Of a stretch of DNA of 64,000 nt, positions 1 through 8,503 are shown one piece after another. Source of the DNA: Bacteriovoracia bacterium (GTDB lineage Bacteria > Bdellovibrionota > Bacteriovoracia > Bacteriovoracales > Bacteriovoracaceae); assembly GCA_030431635.1 (NCBI GenBank), contig JAUIIL010000002.1, forward strand, positions 248,001 through 312,000, read 5' to 3'. How positions within the stretch are numbered: position 1 is the stretch's first letter; each line of letters starts with the position of its first letter. Below the pieces are notes generated by a model that was given only the letters and a program-made list of their open reading frames with translations, had not been told where the DNA came from and did not search any database. Both the position numbers and the translations under genes were made by a program.

Positions 1-987
1 AGAGATTCTTCTCGTAAGATATTTTCAGAATTTTACCCAGTTCCCTTACATTATTTTGATTTAATAAAAAAAAGTTTTTGTCAAACATTTCGCAGAAGTT
101 CTAAGGCCGCTATTGAAGATGACGCCGTTTATGTAAAACTTTTTGATGCGAATGAATTAGTTGTGAGAGAGAAAATTAGAGAGTTTAAAAAAATAGGAAT
201 TAAAAATCTCTACATTCTCTCTTCAGCTCGTTCTAAATTTGCTCATCAATTTACGATGATGATTTTAGAGCAAATTGAAAAAGAAAAAAATAAAGATAAA
301 CGTTTCCGTATATTTGAAGGTATCTCTCGAGTCATGACGCATGAACTTTTAAAATATGGCATGAACGTAAAAGTAATAAAACTGACTAAAGCCATGGTTG
401 AGAGAATTTATGATGAGTTAAATAAAGAAAGATCAATTATGAAGTTTCTTCATTTCTTAAATGCCGAAACTGATTACTATTTATTTCAAAAATCAATTCT
501 AACACTTATGATTTGCTATAAAATCATTGATAACATGGATTGGGGGACAGAAGAGCAGAAGAAAAAAATAACTTACGTTGGACTTTATAATGATATTGTT
601 TTTGATGATGAAAAACTTGCTCGAATTACAGATGATGAAGAGCTAAATAACGCTATACTTACTGATGATGAAAAAGATTTAGTCCTTAACCATGCCCAAA
701 TAGCTTCAGGTTTTTTAACCAAGCTTCCAGAAACTCCAATGGGGGTTGAGATTATTATTAAACAACATCATGGGACCCACAATGGAGTTGGATTCAAGCA
801 TCCTCCTCATCATGATATTTCTCCTTTAGCTGCTGTCTTTATGGTAGCTGAAGAAATAGCAATTCCCTTATTAGAGAAAAACGTTGCTATTGATACTGAA
901 GAGATTCTCTATAATATCGAAGAGAAATACCCAAACCATAATAAGTTTTTACAAGCAATAGAAGCTGCCAAGCTTATGACCCGTTAG
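1..987 (+). CDS. Degenerate HD-GYP domain protein, 5' end outside the window
   Basis: The reading frame is open from base 1, so the gene starts upstream; 328 residues are visible. The C-terminal half resembles an HD-GYP cyclic-di-GMP phosphodiesterase domain: a stretch reading HHGTHNGVGF stands where active members have HHExxDGxGYP. The HD metal-binding pair appears altered: the segment aligning with LLHDIGK reads GLYNDIVF, with Asn for His, and the downstream His-Thr helix start reads NHAQIASG. It is therefore probably a non-catalytic c-di-GMP-related receptor or scaffold rather than a phosphodiesterase. A GTG at 163 is a possible internal start, but upstream sequence stays open and reads as ordinary protein. 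The stop overlaps the end of the convergent miaA gene by 14 bases. The family call is by motif only. Confidence 0.7.
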   Translation, partial: RDSSRKIFSEFYPVPLHYFDLIKKSFCQTFRRSSKAAIEDDAVYVKLFDANELVVREKIREFKKIGIKNLYILSSARSKFAHQFTMMILEQIEKEKNKDKRFRIFEGISRVMTHELLKYGMNVKVIKLTKAMVERIYDELNKERSIMKFLHFLNAETDYYLFQKSILTLMICYKIIDNMDWGTEEQKKKITYVGLYNDIVFDDEKLARITDDEELNNAILTDDEKDLVLNHAQIASGFLTKLPETPMGVEIIIKQHHGTHNGVGFKHPPHHDISPLAAVFMVAEEIAIPLLEKNVAIDTEEILYNIEEKYPNHNKFLQAIEAAKLMTR

Positions 988-1921
988 GTTGAGTAATAAA
1001 ACGTTTAACCAGGGAGTAAATTTGCTCTTTTTCATCAATCGGATGGTAGCTTTTTTTCTCTTTCGTTTTAAACCAAGTTCTTTGAGATTTTGCGAGCCTT
1101 CTTGTTGCAATATTGATCCTTTCCTCTAATTCATCTTCTGCTGAGTATTGGCCATTTAAAAAACTAAGAACTTGCTTGTATCCAATTGAGGCAAGAGGTT
1201 TTTCTTCTCCAGTGAATCCATCTGTTAAAAGTTGTTTAACTTCATCAATTAAACCGTTTTTGAGCATTTGCTTAGTCCTTTGATAAATAAAGCCCAAGTG
1301 CTCTTCTTTAGGAATATCAAGGTAAATATGTAAAAGATCCCATTTTTTTTTCTTATATAGAGGTAGGTTTTCTTCTTCTAGTTGTTTCTTAGCAGAAGAG
1401 AATTTTTCTTCCGTTGTCCAAAAATGTTCAACGGCCCTTCTGATTCGATAGTGATCGTTTTCGTGCAAACGTTGAAAAGATTCAAGGTCTTTTTCCTTCA
1501 ACTCTTTCCAGAATGGAGCGATTCCTTCCTTGAAATATAAATCATTAGATTTTTGTATAATTTCAGCTGGAGTAGTGACAGAAGGAAACATTCCATTAAT
1601 AAGTGCTTGTAAATAAAACCCACTTCCTCCAACGAGCAAGGGAATTTTTTTTTGTTGATGGAGAGATTCAATCAGAGGAAGGGCATTGTTAACAAATCCT
1701 GAGGCATCAATAGGAGTTGAAATAGAACAAATATCAATACAGTGATGAATAATGTCTTGCCTTTCTTCTATTGTTGGCTTTGCAGTACCAATATTAAGTT
1801 CTTGGTAGAACAAAAGAGAGTCAAAATTAATGATTTCAAGGTTATTTTTCTGGGCAAGTTCAATCGATAAACTTGTTTTTCCTGAAGCAGTTGGACCTGA
1901 AAGAATAATAATTTTGTTCAT
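974..1921 (-). CDS. miaA: tRNA dimethylallyltransferase MiaA
   Basis: MiaA transfers a dimethylallyl group from DMAPP to N6 of A37 in tRNAs that read codons starting with U. The 315-residue protein is normal length. The N-terminus has the P-loop GPTASGKT (residues 9-16), followed by the substrate-binding NFDSLLFYQELNIGTAKP segment, and the C-terminal part has the family IGYKQ and RRLAKSQRTWFK motifs. Its ATG overlaps the TAA of mutL by one base (TAATG), so the two are translationally coupled, an arrangement common for mutL-miaA. miaB, which acts on the MiaA product, lies in the same window at 58595. Confidence 0.97.
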   Translation of the reverse strand: MNKIIILSGPTASGKTSLSIELAQKNNLEIINFDSLLFYQELNIGTAKPTIEERQDIIHHCIDICSISTPIDASGFVNNALPLIESLHQQKKIPLLVGGSGFYLQALINGMFPSVTTPAEIIQKSNDLYFKEGIAPFWKELKEKDLESFQRLHENDHYRIRRAVEHFWTTEEKFSSAKKQLEEENLPLYKKKKWDLLHIYLDIPKEEHLGFIYQRTKQMLKNGLIDEVKQLLTDGFTGEEKPLASIGYKQVLSFLNGQYSAEDELEERINIATRRLAKSQRTWFKTKEKKSYHPIDEKEQIYSLVKRFITQPNGS

Positions 1922-3567
1922 TAGTTTTTAAATAATTGAGAAAGGTTATTTGTATTTAACTCAACCGCAAGGTTTTCTTTAATTAGGTTATTGATTGTAT
2001 AAGATTGAAAAAGAACTTCGATGTCAGTGATAAGAAATGATGGGGTTAATAGTGAGTAGTTCTCTAAGTGATTAAAAAATTGTGTCAATTGAACTTTTCT
2101 TGAGAATAAATGTTCCAAAAACGTTGATATTCTTAATTTATCAAAGCAACGAGGGATTTCTCTTAAAAGATAATTTTTCTCGTTAATAGGGTCTAGTACA
2201 AAACCAAAGGCAGCAAGTTCTTTTAAGTAAGATGGTTCGATCTTCCAGTTTGTTTTAATAGGAATACTAATAAGAAGAGGAGTCGTTCTTTCTTCACTTT
2301 CTTCTTTTAAATTTTGTTCAAAAAGTGAACGTAAAATTTTAGGAAGAGAGATGAGGGTATAGGTGCTATTTGTTTGAACAAGGGCGTAGTCTTGATTGAT
2401 TTTTTTGATCGTACTCTCTTTATCACTTGCGTAAGATTCACTTAGTTCAAGAGAGTAATTAATAGAAGGCTTGAGATCTTTTGCTTGTTCGAGGGGGGGG
2501 AGAAAATTTTCTTGATTATAAGAGTGGGGTTGTGTGCTTAGTGGTAAATTATTTTTCTCATTTTGCTTTGAAGGAATGAGCTCTTTAACGACGGAGCGAA
2601 GAAGCGCTAATATTTCAGAGGTTTGATTGAATTTCACCTGAGTTTTGTGAGGATGGATATTGACATCAATCGCTGAAGGGTGTGCTGTAATAAAAATCAG
2701 AGAGTGCCCACTGAGACCTGGCCCCCAAATATCGTTAGATAAGTTTTGAAGAATGGCCTGAATCTGTTTGTCATAAATAGGTCTATTATTCACGAATACA
2801 TACTGAAGTTTACTTTTTCCTTTTAAAGCTTTTGAGCTAATATAAGCCGTTACTGAGTAGTTATCGTAATTTTGAGTTTTAGAGAGCCATTGAAAGTGTT
2901 GGCCTTGATTAATTATATCAGAAGCTCTTTGTTCTCTTTTTTCTCTTTTAGGAAATAAGAGTTTATCGTTTTCATCCCACTTAATATGAAATTCAATTTG
3001 TGGATTTGCGACTAAGTAAGAATGAATCACTTTTGTGAGATAGTTTTTCTCACTTCTTTGAGAGTTCATGAATTTAAGTCTGGCGGGGGTGTTGAAAAAA
3101 AGCTCTTTAATATATATTTCTGTGCCTGAAGGAGCAGTGTCGGTTAATTCGACATGGGATATAATTAATGGTCCTTCAGATTGAATACGGCTCCCTTTGC
3201 CTGACTTCACATAACTTTGGCATGTCATTTTAGAAACACTGGCCAAAGAAGCCAGAGCTTCTCCTCTAAAACCGAATGTTGATAAAGAGTAGATATCATC
3301 AAATTGATTGAGTTTTGAGGTTGCATGCCTACAAAAGGCAAGAGGGAGCTCGTTATGTTCGATTCCATGCCCGTTATCTTTAACAACGATAAGATCAAGT
3401 CCATTGTTAAGGAGAGTTATTTCAATTTTAGTACTACCGGCATCAATAGAGTTCTCTATGAGTTCTTTAATAATGTGTGCAGGTCTTTCTACAACTTCCC
3501 CAGCTTTTATCTGATCGATAACATGTTCAGGCAAAAGCTGAATTTTTTGATAAGATTGAATTTGCAT
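1921..3567 (-). CDS. mutL: DNA mismatch repair protein MutL
   Basis: MutL is the ATP-dependent coordinator of mismatch repair, linking MutS to strand incision. The N-terminal GHKL ATPase has its boxes: ELIENSIDAG (35-44), DNGHGI, TSKL and TFGFRGEALASL, and the transducer domain ends with DVNIHPHKTQVKF. At 548 residues it is shorter than typical homologues of around 600. In the C-terminal domain I find neither the DQHAxxExxxxE endonuclease motif nor the Cys/His motif of metal-dependent MutL nucleases, so it may be a non-nicking MutL. The ATG at 3567 follows an AGGA element and lies five bases after the stop of the GGDEF gene, so the genes are probably co-transcribed. Confidence 0.96.
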   Translation of the reverse strand: MQIQSYQKIQLLPEHVIDQIKAGEVVERPAHIIKELIENSIDAGSTKIEITLLNNGLDLIVVKDNGHGIEHNELPLAFCRHATSKLNQFDDIYSLSTFGFRGEALASLASVSKMTCQSYVKSGKGSRIQSEGPLIISHVELTDTAPSGTEIYIKELFFNTPARLKFMNSQRSEKNYLTKVIHSYLVANPQIEFHIKWDENDKLLFPKREKREQRASDIINQGQHFQWLSKTQNYDNYSVTAYISSKALKGKSKLQYVFVNNRPIYDKQIQAILQNLSNDIWGPGLSGHSLIFITAHPSAIDVNIHPHKTQVKFNQTSEILALLRSVVKELIPSKQNEKNNLPLSTQPHSYNQENFLPPLEQAKDLKPSINYSLELSESYASDKESTIKKINQDYALVQTNSTYTLISLPKILRSLFEQNLKEESEERTTPLLISIPIKTNWKIEPSYLKELAAFGFVLDPINEKNYLLREIPRCFDKLRISTFLEHLFSRKVQLTQFFNHLENYSLLTPSFLITDIEVLFQSYTINNLIKENLAVELNTNNLSQLFKN

Positions 3568-3572
3568 TTTTC

Positions 3573-4484
3573 CTAGCTAGCTTTGTAAAAATTAACTTGG
3601 TTCCTTCCGCCTTCTTTAGATTTATAGACTGCTTCGTCGGCTCTTTTGAAAAGATCGACTCCAGTATTAACCCCTTGGCGGTAATCAGCAACTCCAATGG
3701 AAGCACTGACAGGAAGCCGTTTCCCATCGTAGATGAATTGATGAGATTCGACAAGTTTTCTAAGACGCTCTGCAATTTCAAAGCCTTGCTTGAGATTAGT
3801 TTCTGGTAAAAGGACAACAAATTCTTCCCCACCATAGCGAGCAAAAATATCATTCTCTCTAATACCATTATCTCTTAGAAGAGAGGCCATTTCTTTGAGA
3901 ACATAGTCTCCAGCATCATGGCCATAATTATCATTAAGTTTTTTAAAATGATCGAGATCAAAAATAATAAGAGTCAGTGGTTTTCCGGTAATTCGAGATC
4001 TTTTTACTTGAAGATCAAGGGCCCTGTTAAAATACATTTTATTAAAACAACTAGTCAGACCATCTGTATTAGCATCTAAGTGAAGTTTATCGAAGGTTAA
4101 TCTGTCAGGATCTCCCATCGGAAAAAATTTAAGAGTAATCGCACCTAATTTAACAACGTCTCCTTTGATTAAGCTCTGAGGAACAGTGATTTTATTATCG
4201 TTAACAAAAGTTCCATTGCTAGAACCAAGATCGGTGATTGTCACTTCACCTTCAGAAGAGTCGATTTGAAAATGTCTTCTTGAGATTCCTTCAAACTCAA
4301 GAGGGATTTCATTATCAGGACTTCTTCCAACATTATGAACACCCTGAGGGAGATCAAAAACGCTCCCATTAAGTCTTCCCCCAACAACAACAAAGCAAGC
4401 AGGCTTACCGGCCACTTCATCATTTGCAGCTTTAAGGGCCGATTGAATATCTGTTATGACAACGGTTGCATTATCATCACTCAT
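3573..4484 (-). CDS. FHA-GGDEF diguanylate cyclase, DgcB-like
   Basis: This 303-residue cytoplasmic protein joins a forkhead-associated phosphothreonine-binding domain (about 30-122; VGRS at 52-55, SRRH at 68-71, SSNGT at 88-92) to a GGDEF domain (about 133-300). The active-site loop is GGEEF (218-222), preceded by an intact RxxD inhibitory site (209-212), so it should make cyclic di-GMP from two GTP and be product-inhibited. The short N-terminal tail has two threonines (T7, T11) among acidic and hydrophobic residues. Bdellovibrio DgcB has the same FHA-GGDEF architecture and is needed for prey invasion; orthology here is inferred from architecture. The start has a GGGAG site six bases upstream. 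It is probably in one operon with pgi, mutL and miaA. Confidence 0.9.
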   Translation of the reverse strand: MSDDNATVVITDIQSALKAANDEVAGKPACFVVVGGRLNGSVFDLPQGVHNVGRSPDNEIPLEFEGISRRHFQIDSSEGEVTITDLGSSNGTFVNDNKITVPQSLIKGDVVKLGAITLKFFPMGDPDRLTFDKLHLDANTDGLTSCFNKMYFNRALDLQVKRSRITGKPLTLIIFDLDHFKKLNDNYGHDAGDYVLKEMASLLRDNGIRENDIFARYGGEEFVVLLPETNLKQGFEIAERLRKLVESHQFIYDGKRLPVSASIGVADYRQGVNTGVDLFKRADEAVYKSKEGGRNQVNFYKAS

Positions 4485-4526
4485 TGAAGACTCCCATAAC
4501 TTATGACATTTAATGATCTAATCGGT

Positions 4527-5753
4527 CTATGCTCGTTGAGAGTTTAACCAATCCCAGGCAAATTTCTTACTTGATTCAACCCCTGGTTGATTGAAGGGGT
4601 CAATTTGAAAAAGCTCACCAGTTAAGACTGTAAGTGACTCAAAATAAAGGATAAGGTAGCCCAAATGAAAAGCTGTTAACTGCTCGAGTGAGATTTCAAT
4701 AATATTTCTTTTGGCTTCAAGGAGCGCTTTTACTGTACCTAGATACTCAGCTTTAAAAAGCTGGTTAAGTCCAAAATCAGATAGTTTTTGAAAACTTTCT
4801 CCTTCTTCTTTTGTCGCGAGAGGCAGGTCAAAATCCTTATTTTTTATATTGATAGTGATAAACGCTTTATCATTTGGTCCTTGAGTGAAGAGTTGTAAGG
4901 CAGAATGCTGATCTGTTGCACCAAGAGCGCACAGTGGAGTTAGTCCCTTACCTTCCTTGCCTAGACTTTCGGCCCATAGCTGAACAAACCAATCTCCAAG
5001 TAGCTTGAGTTTATCACTGTAGGGCATAAGAACTGTTTGATTCACTCCTTCTTTTGAAAGCTCAAAAAGAGTCTGAGCTTGTTCAAGAAAAAGAATCTTC
5101 TTTTGAGGAGATGTGACTTCTTCACTTGCCTTAAGCGCTCCATTCATGAGCTTTTCACAATCAATACCAGCAAATGCAGCAGGGAATAGACCAACAGAAG
5201 TTAAAGCGCTAAATCTTCCTCCAACATTTAACGGAATATCTAGGAAAGGAAGTTCATATTTCTCAGCAAAGTTTGCCAAAGACGATTTCTTTCTCTCAGT
5301 CGCTACAACAATGGATTCTTTCCACTTAGATGGGGTAATTTCTAAATTATTGAGTTTCGAGATAAGAATATTTAAAAGGGCCAGTGTTTCTGCTGTTGAA
5401 CCTGATTTAGAAACGAAATAAAAAACAGAATTTTCAAAATCTATTTTTTCTAAAAGAGGATAAATAGTATCTGAATCAATATTTTCTATAAAATGGAAAT
5501 TTTTTTCATTTTTTTGAAGGGCATGGACAAGCATCTTTGGTCCTAGAGCACTCCCTCCAATCCCAAAGTGATAGAAGTTCTTTTTCTGTTGAAATTGTTC
5601 AGCAAGTTTAAGGGAGCTCTGAAGAGCTTGAGTTTCTTTTGCAAGCCTAAAAAAGCCAATATCTTCTTTTTCGATAGTCTTTTGAAAGTTAGAGTAAAGA
5701 TCACTCGAGACTTTTGGTGTCAGCTGAAAATGGTGAGTAAAGTCTATAAACAT
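4527..5753 (-). CDS. pgi: Glucose-6-phosphate isomerase
   Basis: The enzyme interconverts glucose-6-phosphate and fructose-6-phosphate. Two SIS folds are recognisable: HFGIGGSALGPK near residue 60 and SKSGSTAETLA near 115, followed by a GGRFSALTSVGL phosphosugar-binding loop and the C-terminal FNQPGVESSK motif. At 408 residues it is a short form, below the 550 or so of the E. coli enzyme and closer to compact bacterial types. The ATG at 5753 is preferred over a TTG six bases upstream because a GAGGGG ribosome site sits nine bases before the ATG and only three before the TTG. The next gene downstream, the FHA-GGDEF cyclase, follows after about 40 bases. Confidence 0.93.
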   Translation of the reverse strand: MFIDFTHHFQLTPKVSSDLYSNFQKTIEKEDIGFFRLAKETQALQSSLKLAEQFQQKKNFYHFGIGGSALGPKMLVHALQKNEKNFHFIENIDSDTIYPLLEKIDFENSVFYFVSKSGSTAETLALLNILISKLNNLEITPSKWKESIVVATERKKSSLANFAEKYELPFLDIPLNVGGRFSALTSVGLFPAAFAGIDCEKLMNGALKASEEVTSPQKKILFLEQAQTLFELSKEGVNQTVLMPYSDKLKLLGDWFVQLWAESLGKEGKGLTPLCALGATDQHSALQLFTQGPNDKAFITINIKNKDFDLPLATKEEGESFQKLSDFGLNQLFKAEYLGTVKALLEAKRNIIEISLEQLTAFHLGYLILYFESLTVLTGELFQIDPFNQPGVESSKKFAWDWLNSQRA

Positions 5754-5819
5754 GAACAATTTCCCCTCAAAGCAAATTTATTTCCCATCTTTAAAGAGAA
5801 GGACAAAAAAGTAAAGGAG

Positions 5820-6860
5820 TTATTGGAGTATAAATTTGAGGATATCGTAATTGGCAAACTGCCCTGCATTACGTGTCGGAGGTGACGTATTTAAAACGTT
5901 ATGCTCAGCCCCTCTGATCTCGAGGTAATTAATTCCCTCGATTTCATCGGAGAGTTTTTGATAAAAACCTCTTTCATAATCAGTCATTTCAAGATCAGCA
6001 CTTCCTGTTCTAATGGCAGCCTTAACATCTCTCATATATTCAGGAGTCCACTGAACTTGCTTGACCATACTATGAAACCAGTTGATAGCTTCCCAATTAA
6101 AAATTCCGTTAAGTCCTTTTTCTCTTTGAACATCGACAGCATGTTTAAAAGCAACCATTTGCATTTCTAAGAGTTCATCGTTGCCTGGTAAGGCTGGGCT
6201 CATTAGGTAGAGCTTATCAATTAAACCTGGGTATTTTTTAAAAACTTCAACAGCAAATAAAGGAGATGCACTTCGGGTGACAACAACAAAAGGGACATCC
6301 GGTTGTTCTGATTTAGCGTACTTTAAGAATTCTCCGAGCCAGTAAGTGAAGTGGTGTATTGTCTCAAATTGAGAGGCATTTGGGCCTGCTGGAGCATAGG
6401 GAAGATCGATGGCCCTTAATGAAAAAGTAGGATTTTCCTCAAGAAGGCCTTCTTTTATAAGCATACGCCTGGTACTTTTCTTTTTCCCTTGTCCTGGTGT
6501 TCCCCATAAATGCAAAATAGAGCCCCAAGAGTCGGAGTTACTCATCATCCCGCCAAGACCATGGAGAAGAACAACATTGGCTTTGGCATTTTCAATGATT
6601 TTTCCACTTCTTGGGAAAAGCTCAAGAGTCCCAAATTTTTCGTTAAAAGTTGCAGAAAGTTTATGAGGGAGATCAGAGTTTAGGCCCTCATTAAAATAAG
6701 AAGCCCTCTCATGTCCTTTAGAAATATCTTCTCCTGAGACATGCCATTTCCAATTAGATGTTTTTAATTGCTCGAAGCTATTATCAAATTGGTGGCAAGA
6801 ATCCGCTGCTAAAGTTTGTAAGCAAAAAAGAAAAGAAATAAAAAAAAGAACTTTAATCAT
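5820..6860 (-). CDS. Secreted alpha/beta-hydrolase
   Basis: The protein of 346 residues begins with a clear signal peptide (MIKVLFFISFLFCLQTLAA). The mature part looks like an alpha/beta-hydrolase: a strand followed by the oxyanion-hole HGLGG motif (VVLLHGLGG), a candidate nucleophile elbow reading VVTRSASP in place of the usual GxSxG, and a late GAEHNVL segment that could hold the catalytic His. The substrate cannot be told; an exported esterase or lipase is plausible. The ATG at 6860 is chosen because it gives a compact signal peptide; a TTG at 6872 is also in frame. The elbow is non-canonical, so activity is uncertain. Confidence 0.72.
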   Translation of the reverse strand: MIKVLFFISFLFCLQTLAADSCHQFDNSFEQLKTSNWKWHVSGEDISKGHERASYFNEGLNSDLPHKLSATFNEKFGTLELFPRSGKIIENAKANVVLLHGLGGMMSNSDSWGSILHLWGTPGQGKKKSTRRMLIKEGLLEENPTFSLRAIDLPYAPAGPNASQFETIHHFTYWLGEFLKYAKSEQPDVPFVVVTRSASPLFAVEVFKKYPGLIDKLYLMSPALPGNDELLEMQMVAFKHAVDVQREKGLNGIFNWEAINWFHSMVKQVQWTPEYMRDVKAAIRTGSADLEMTDYERGFYQKLSDEIEGINYLEIRGAEHNVLNTSPPTRNAGQFANYDILKFILQ

Positions 6861-7047
6861 TAAACAACTCAACCTTAGATGAAAGACCCTTACTGGGTTT
6901 TGGCGCTACTGCAATACCAAATAGCTTAACCGTGACGCGTCGCAAAGTGAAGCATTAGACACAAAACCATGTAATATTTACAAAAATTACTTTTAACGTG
7001 ACTTTACTCAGCATTCTTGATGAAAAGTAAAATTTTGTATGGCATGA

Positions 7048-7056
7048 TGTTATAAT
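7048..7056 (+). promoter_or_regulatory. Extended -10 promoter
   Basis: TGtTATAAT is a perfect extended -10 element and no good -35 lies upstream, as is usual for this class. A start of transcription near 7063 would exclude the ATG at 7055, which sits inside the element, and would favour the in-frame TTG at 7085. Assigned by consensus only. Confidence 0.4.
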
Positions 7057-8500
7057 GTTAATTTCGCTTCGCGTAGTAAAATTATTGAAGTTTCAAACCC
7101 TCTTTATTGCACTATTTGTCGCAAACATTGTTTCAGCTGTTGAGACTCCACAAGAGGAAACCCTTCACAAAATAGTAAAGTTTTTGGCATCAAATGAAAT
7201 GGGCCAAACTTTGTTTGATCTCCCACGCCAAGGGGTGCGTTTCAAAAATAAATATAATGAAAAAGTTGATATTGCTCTTGAATCAAGTGTGATTCAAGTT
7301 AGTGGTAGAGAAGAGCAAAAAAAGTTTGCACAGTTTTTGGCCCAAGATATTGCACAAAAAAGAAGTGAATATCCTGAGATGAAAACCTATCATCACATAT
7401 TGGAATCTGAGGAAGAGGATTACTCCCAAACTTTAACACCAAATGAGTTTCTTCAAGAAATAAAGCCAAACGCAAAGTTTACTCTCAAAGGAGCCCAAGT
7501 CCTATTCAAAAATCAAGGACGAATGTTTGCAAATCAAGAACAGGATTTTTTTAAATATAGCAAAATACCTTCAGTAAGTTTGCCTTTAAACTGGATTAAA
7601 GAAGTAAAACAGGCTTGGAAAGATCCTTACACAAGAACGTATGTTATTGTTAGGGCCATTGTTAATTCTGGAATCAAGGTCTACCTTGTTTTCCAAGCAT
7701 CAAAACTTATCATGCCTTCAGTGAGCCATGCTGTATTGGCTTCTTCTGCCGTTGGATTAAGCGTTTTAATGGGGACTGCTGGCTATATGATTTTTAATCC
7801 TCAGGTTCAAAGCTTTTTAAATAAAAGAGGTCTGTTGGAAAAAGCCAATGAAAAAATCGTTAGTATTTATCAAAAATTCTACCCTCCTAAGAAAGCAACA
7901 TTTCTTGATATTGAATACAAACCTTTAACTTTTAAATCAGCTTGGAAAAAGGTTGTTGAAAAGTCCAGAGGTGTTAGAAGAAGTGGAATTGTTTTAACTG
8001 ATGATATTTTGAAGTTCTCAAGTCTTGAGTATCTCTTCCTTGGGATTGTTTATTCCACCATGGCCGCGGTAGGAGCGCCGTCTGAATTTTTTGGCCAAGG
8101 AGAGATCTACTTCATAGGGCAGTTCCTCTTCACGGGTTTTTTAACGGCCACTGGACAGGGGGCTCTTGAAACGTTGATTGCGAAAGTCACAAAGTTTTTA
8201 AATGATAAATATCCTTACTTAAAGCAAAGCATTAGGAGAGTAAGTGATGGCTTAGTTGCAGCGGCTTCTATTGTATTTGTTTCTTTAGCTCTGGCTGCTG
8301 ATAGTGAGTCTGTAGAAACGATCGCAAAACCGTTGCTTAGAGGAGCATCAATTACTTCGGCAGTTCTCTACGTATCAGGCCTATTCACCTTAAGGCCTTA
8401 TACGGCTCTTGCGGAGAAAATTATTGTAGGAAATCCTAAAAAACTATTTAAAAAATTTAAAGACAGTTTTATTGCGAAATGTAGTGATTTATTGAAGTAA
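7055..8500 (+). CDS. Exported multi-pass membrane protein of unknown function
   Basis: I do not recognise this 481-residue protein. It starts with a hydrophobic leader ending VANIVSA, compatible with a signal peptide. A hydrophilic region of about 150 residues follows, then several hydrophobic segments: around 195-215, 225-245, 325-345, 350-375, 405-420 and 430-445. It is thus probably an inner-membrane protein with a periplasmic N-terminal domain. The start is uncertain: the ATG at 7055 lies within an extended -10 element, while the TTG at 7085 would give a textbook leader (KFQTLFIALFVANIVSA) but has no ribosome site. The gene ends three bases before the convergent acyl-CoA dehydrogenase gene. 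Confidence 0.75.
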   Translation: MLISLRVVKLLKFQTLFIALFVANIVSAVETPQEETLHKIVKFLASNEMGQTLFDLPRQGVRFKNKYNEKVDIALESSVIQVSGREEQKKFAQFLAQDIAQKRSEYPEMKTYHHILESEEEDYSQTLTPNEFLQEIKPNAKFTLKGAQVLFKNQGRMFANQEQDFFKYSKIPSVSLPLNWIKEVKQAWKDPYTRTYVIVRAIVNSGIKVYLVFQASKLIMPSVSHAVLASSAVGLSVLMGTAGYMIFNPQVQSFLNKRGLLEKANEKIVSIYQKFYPPKKATFLDIEYKPLTFKSAWKKVVEKSRGVRRSGIVLTDDILKFSSLEYLFLGIVYSTMAAVGAPSEFFGQGEIYFIGQFLFTGFLTATGQGALETLIAKVTKFLNDKYPYLKQSIRRVSDGLVAAASIVFVSLALAADSESVETIAKPLLRGASITSAVLYVSGLFTLRPYTALAEKIIVGNPKKLFKKFKDSFIAKCSDLLK

Positions 8501-8503
8501 GTG

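Noticed and set aside
3308-3576. Two plus-strand ORFs of 68 and 83 codons
   Set aside because: They lie entirely opposite the conserved N-terminal ATPase region of mutL and have no ribosome site or protein-like composition.
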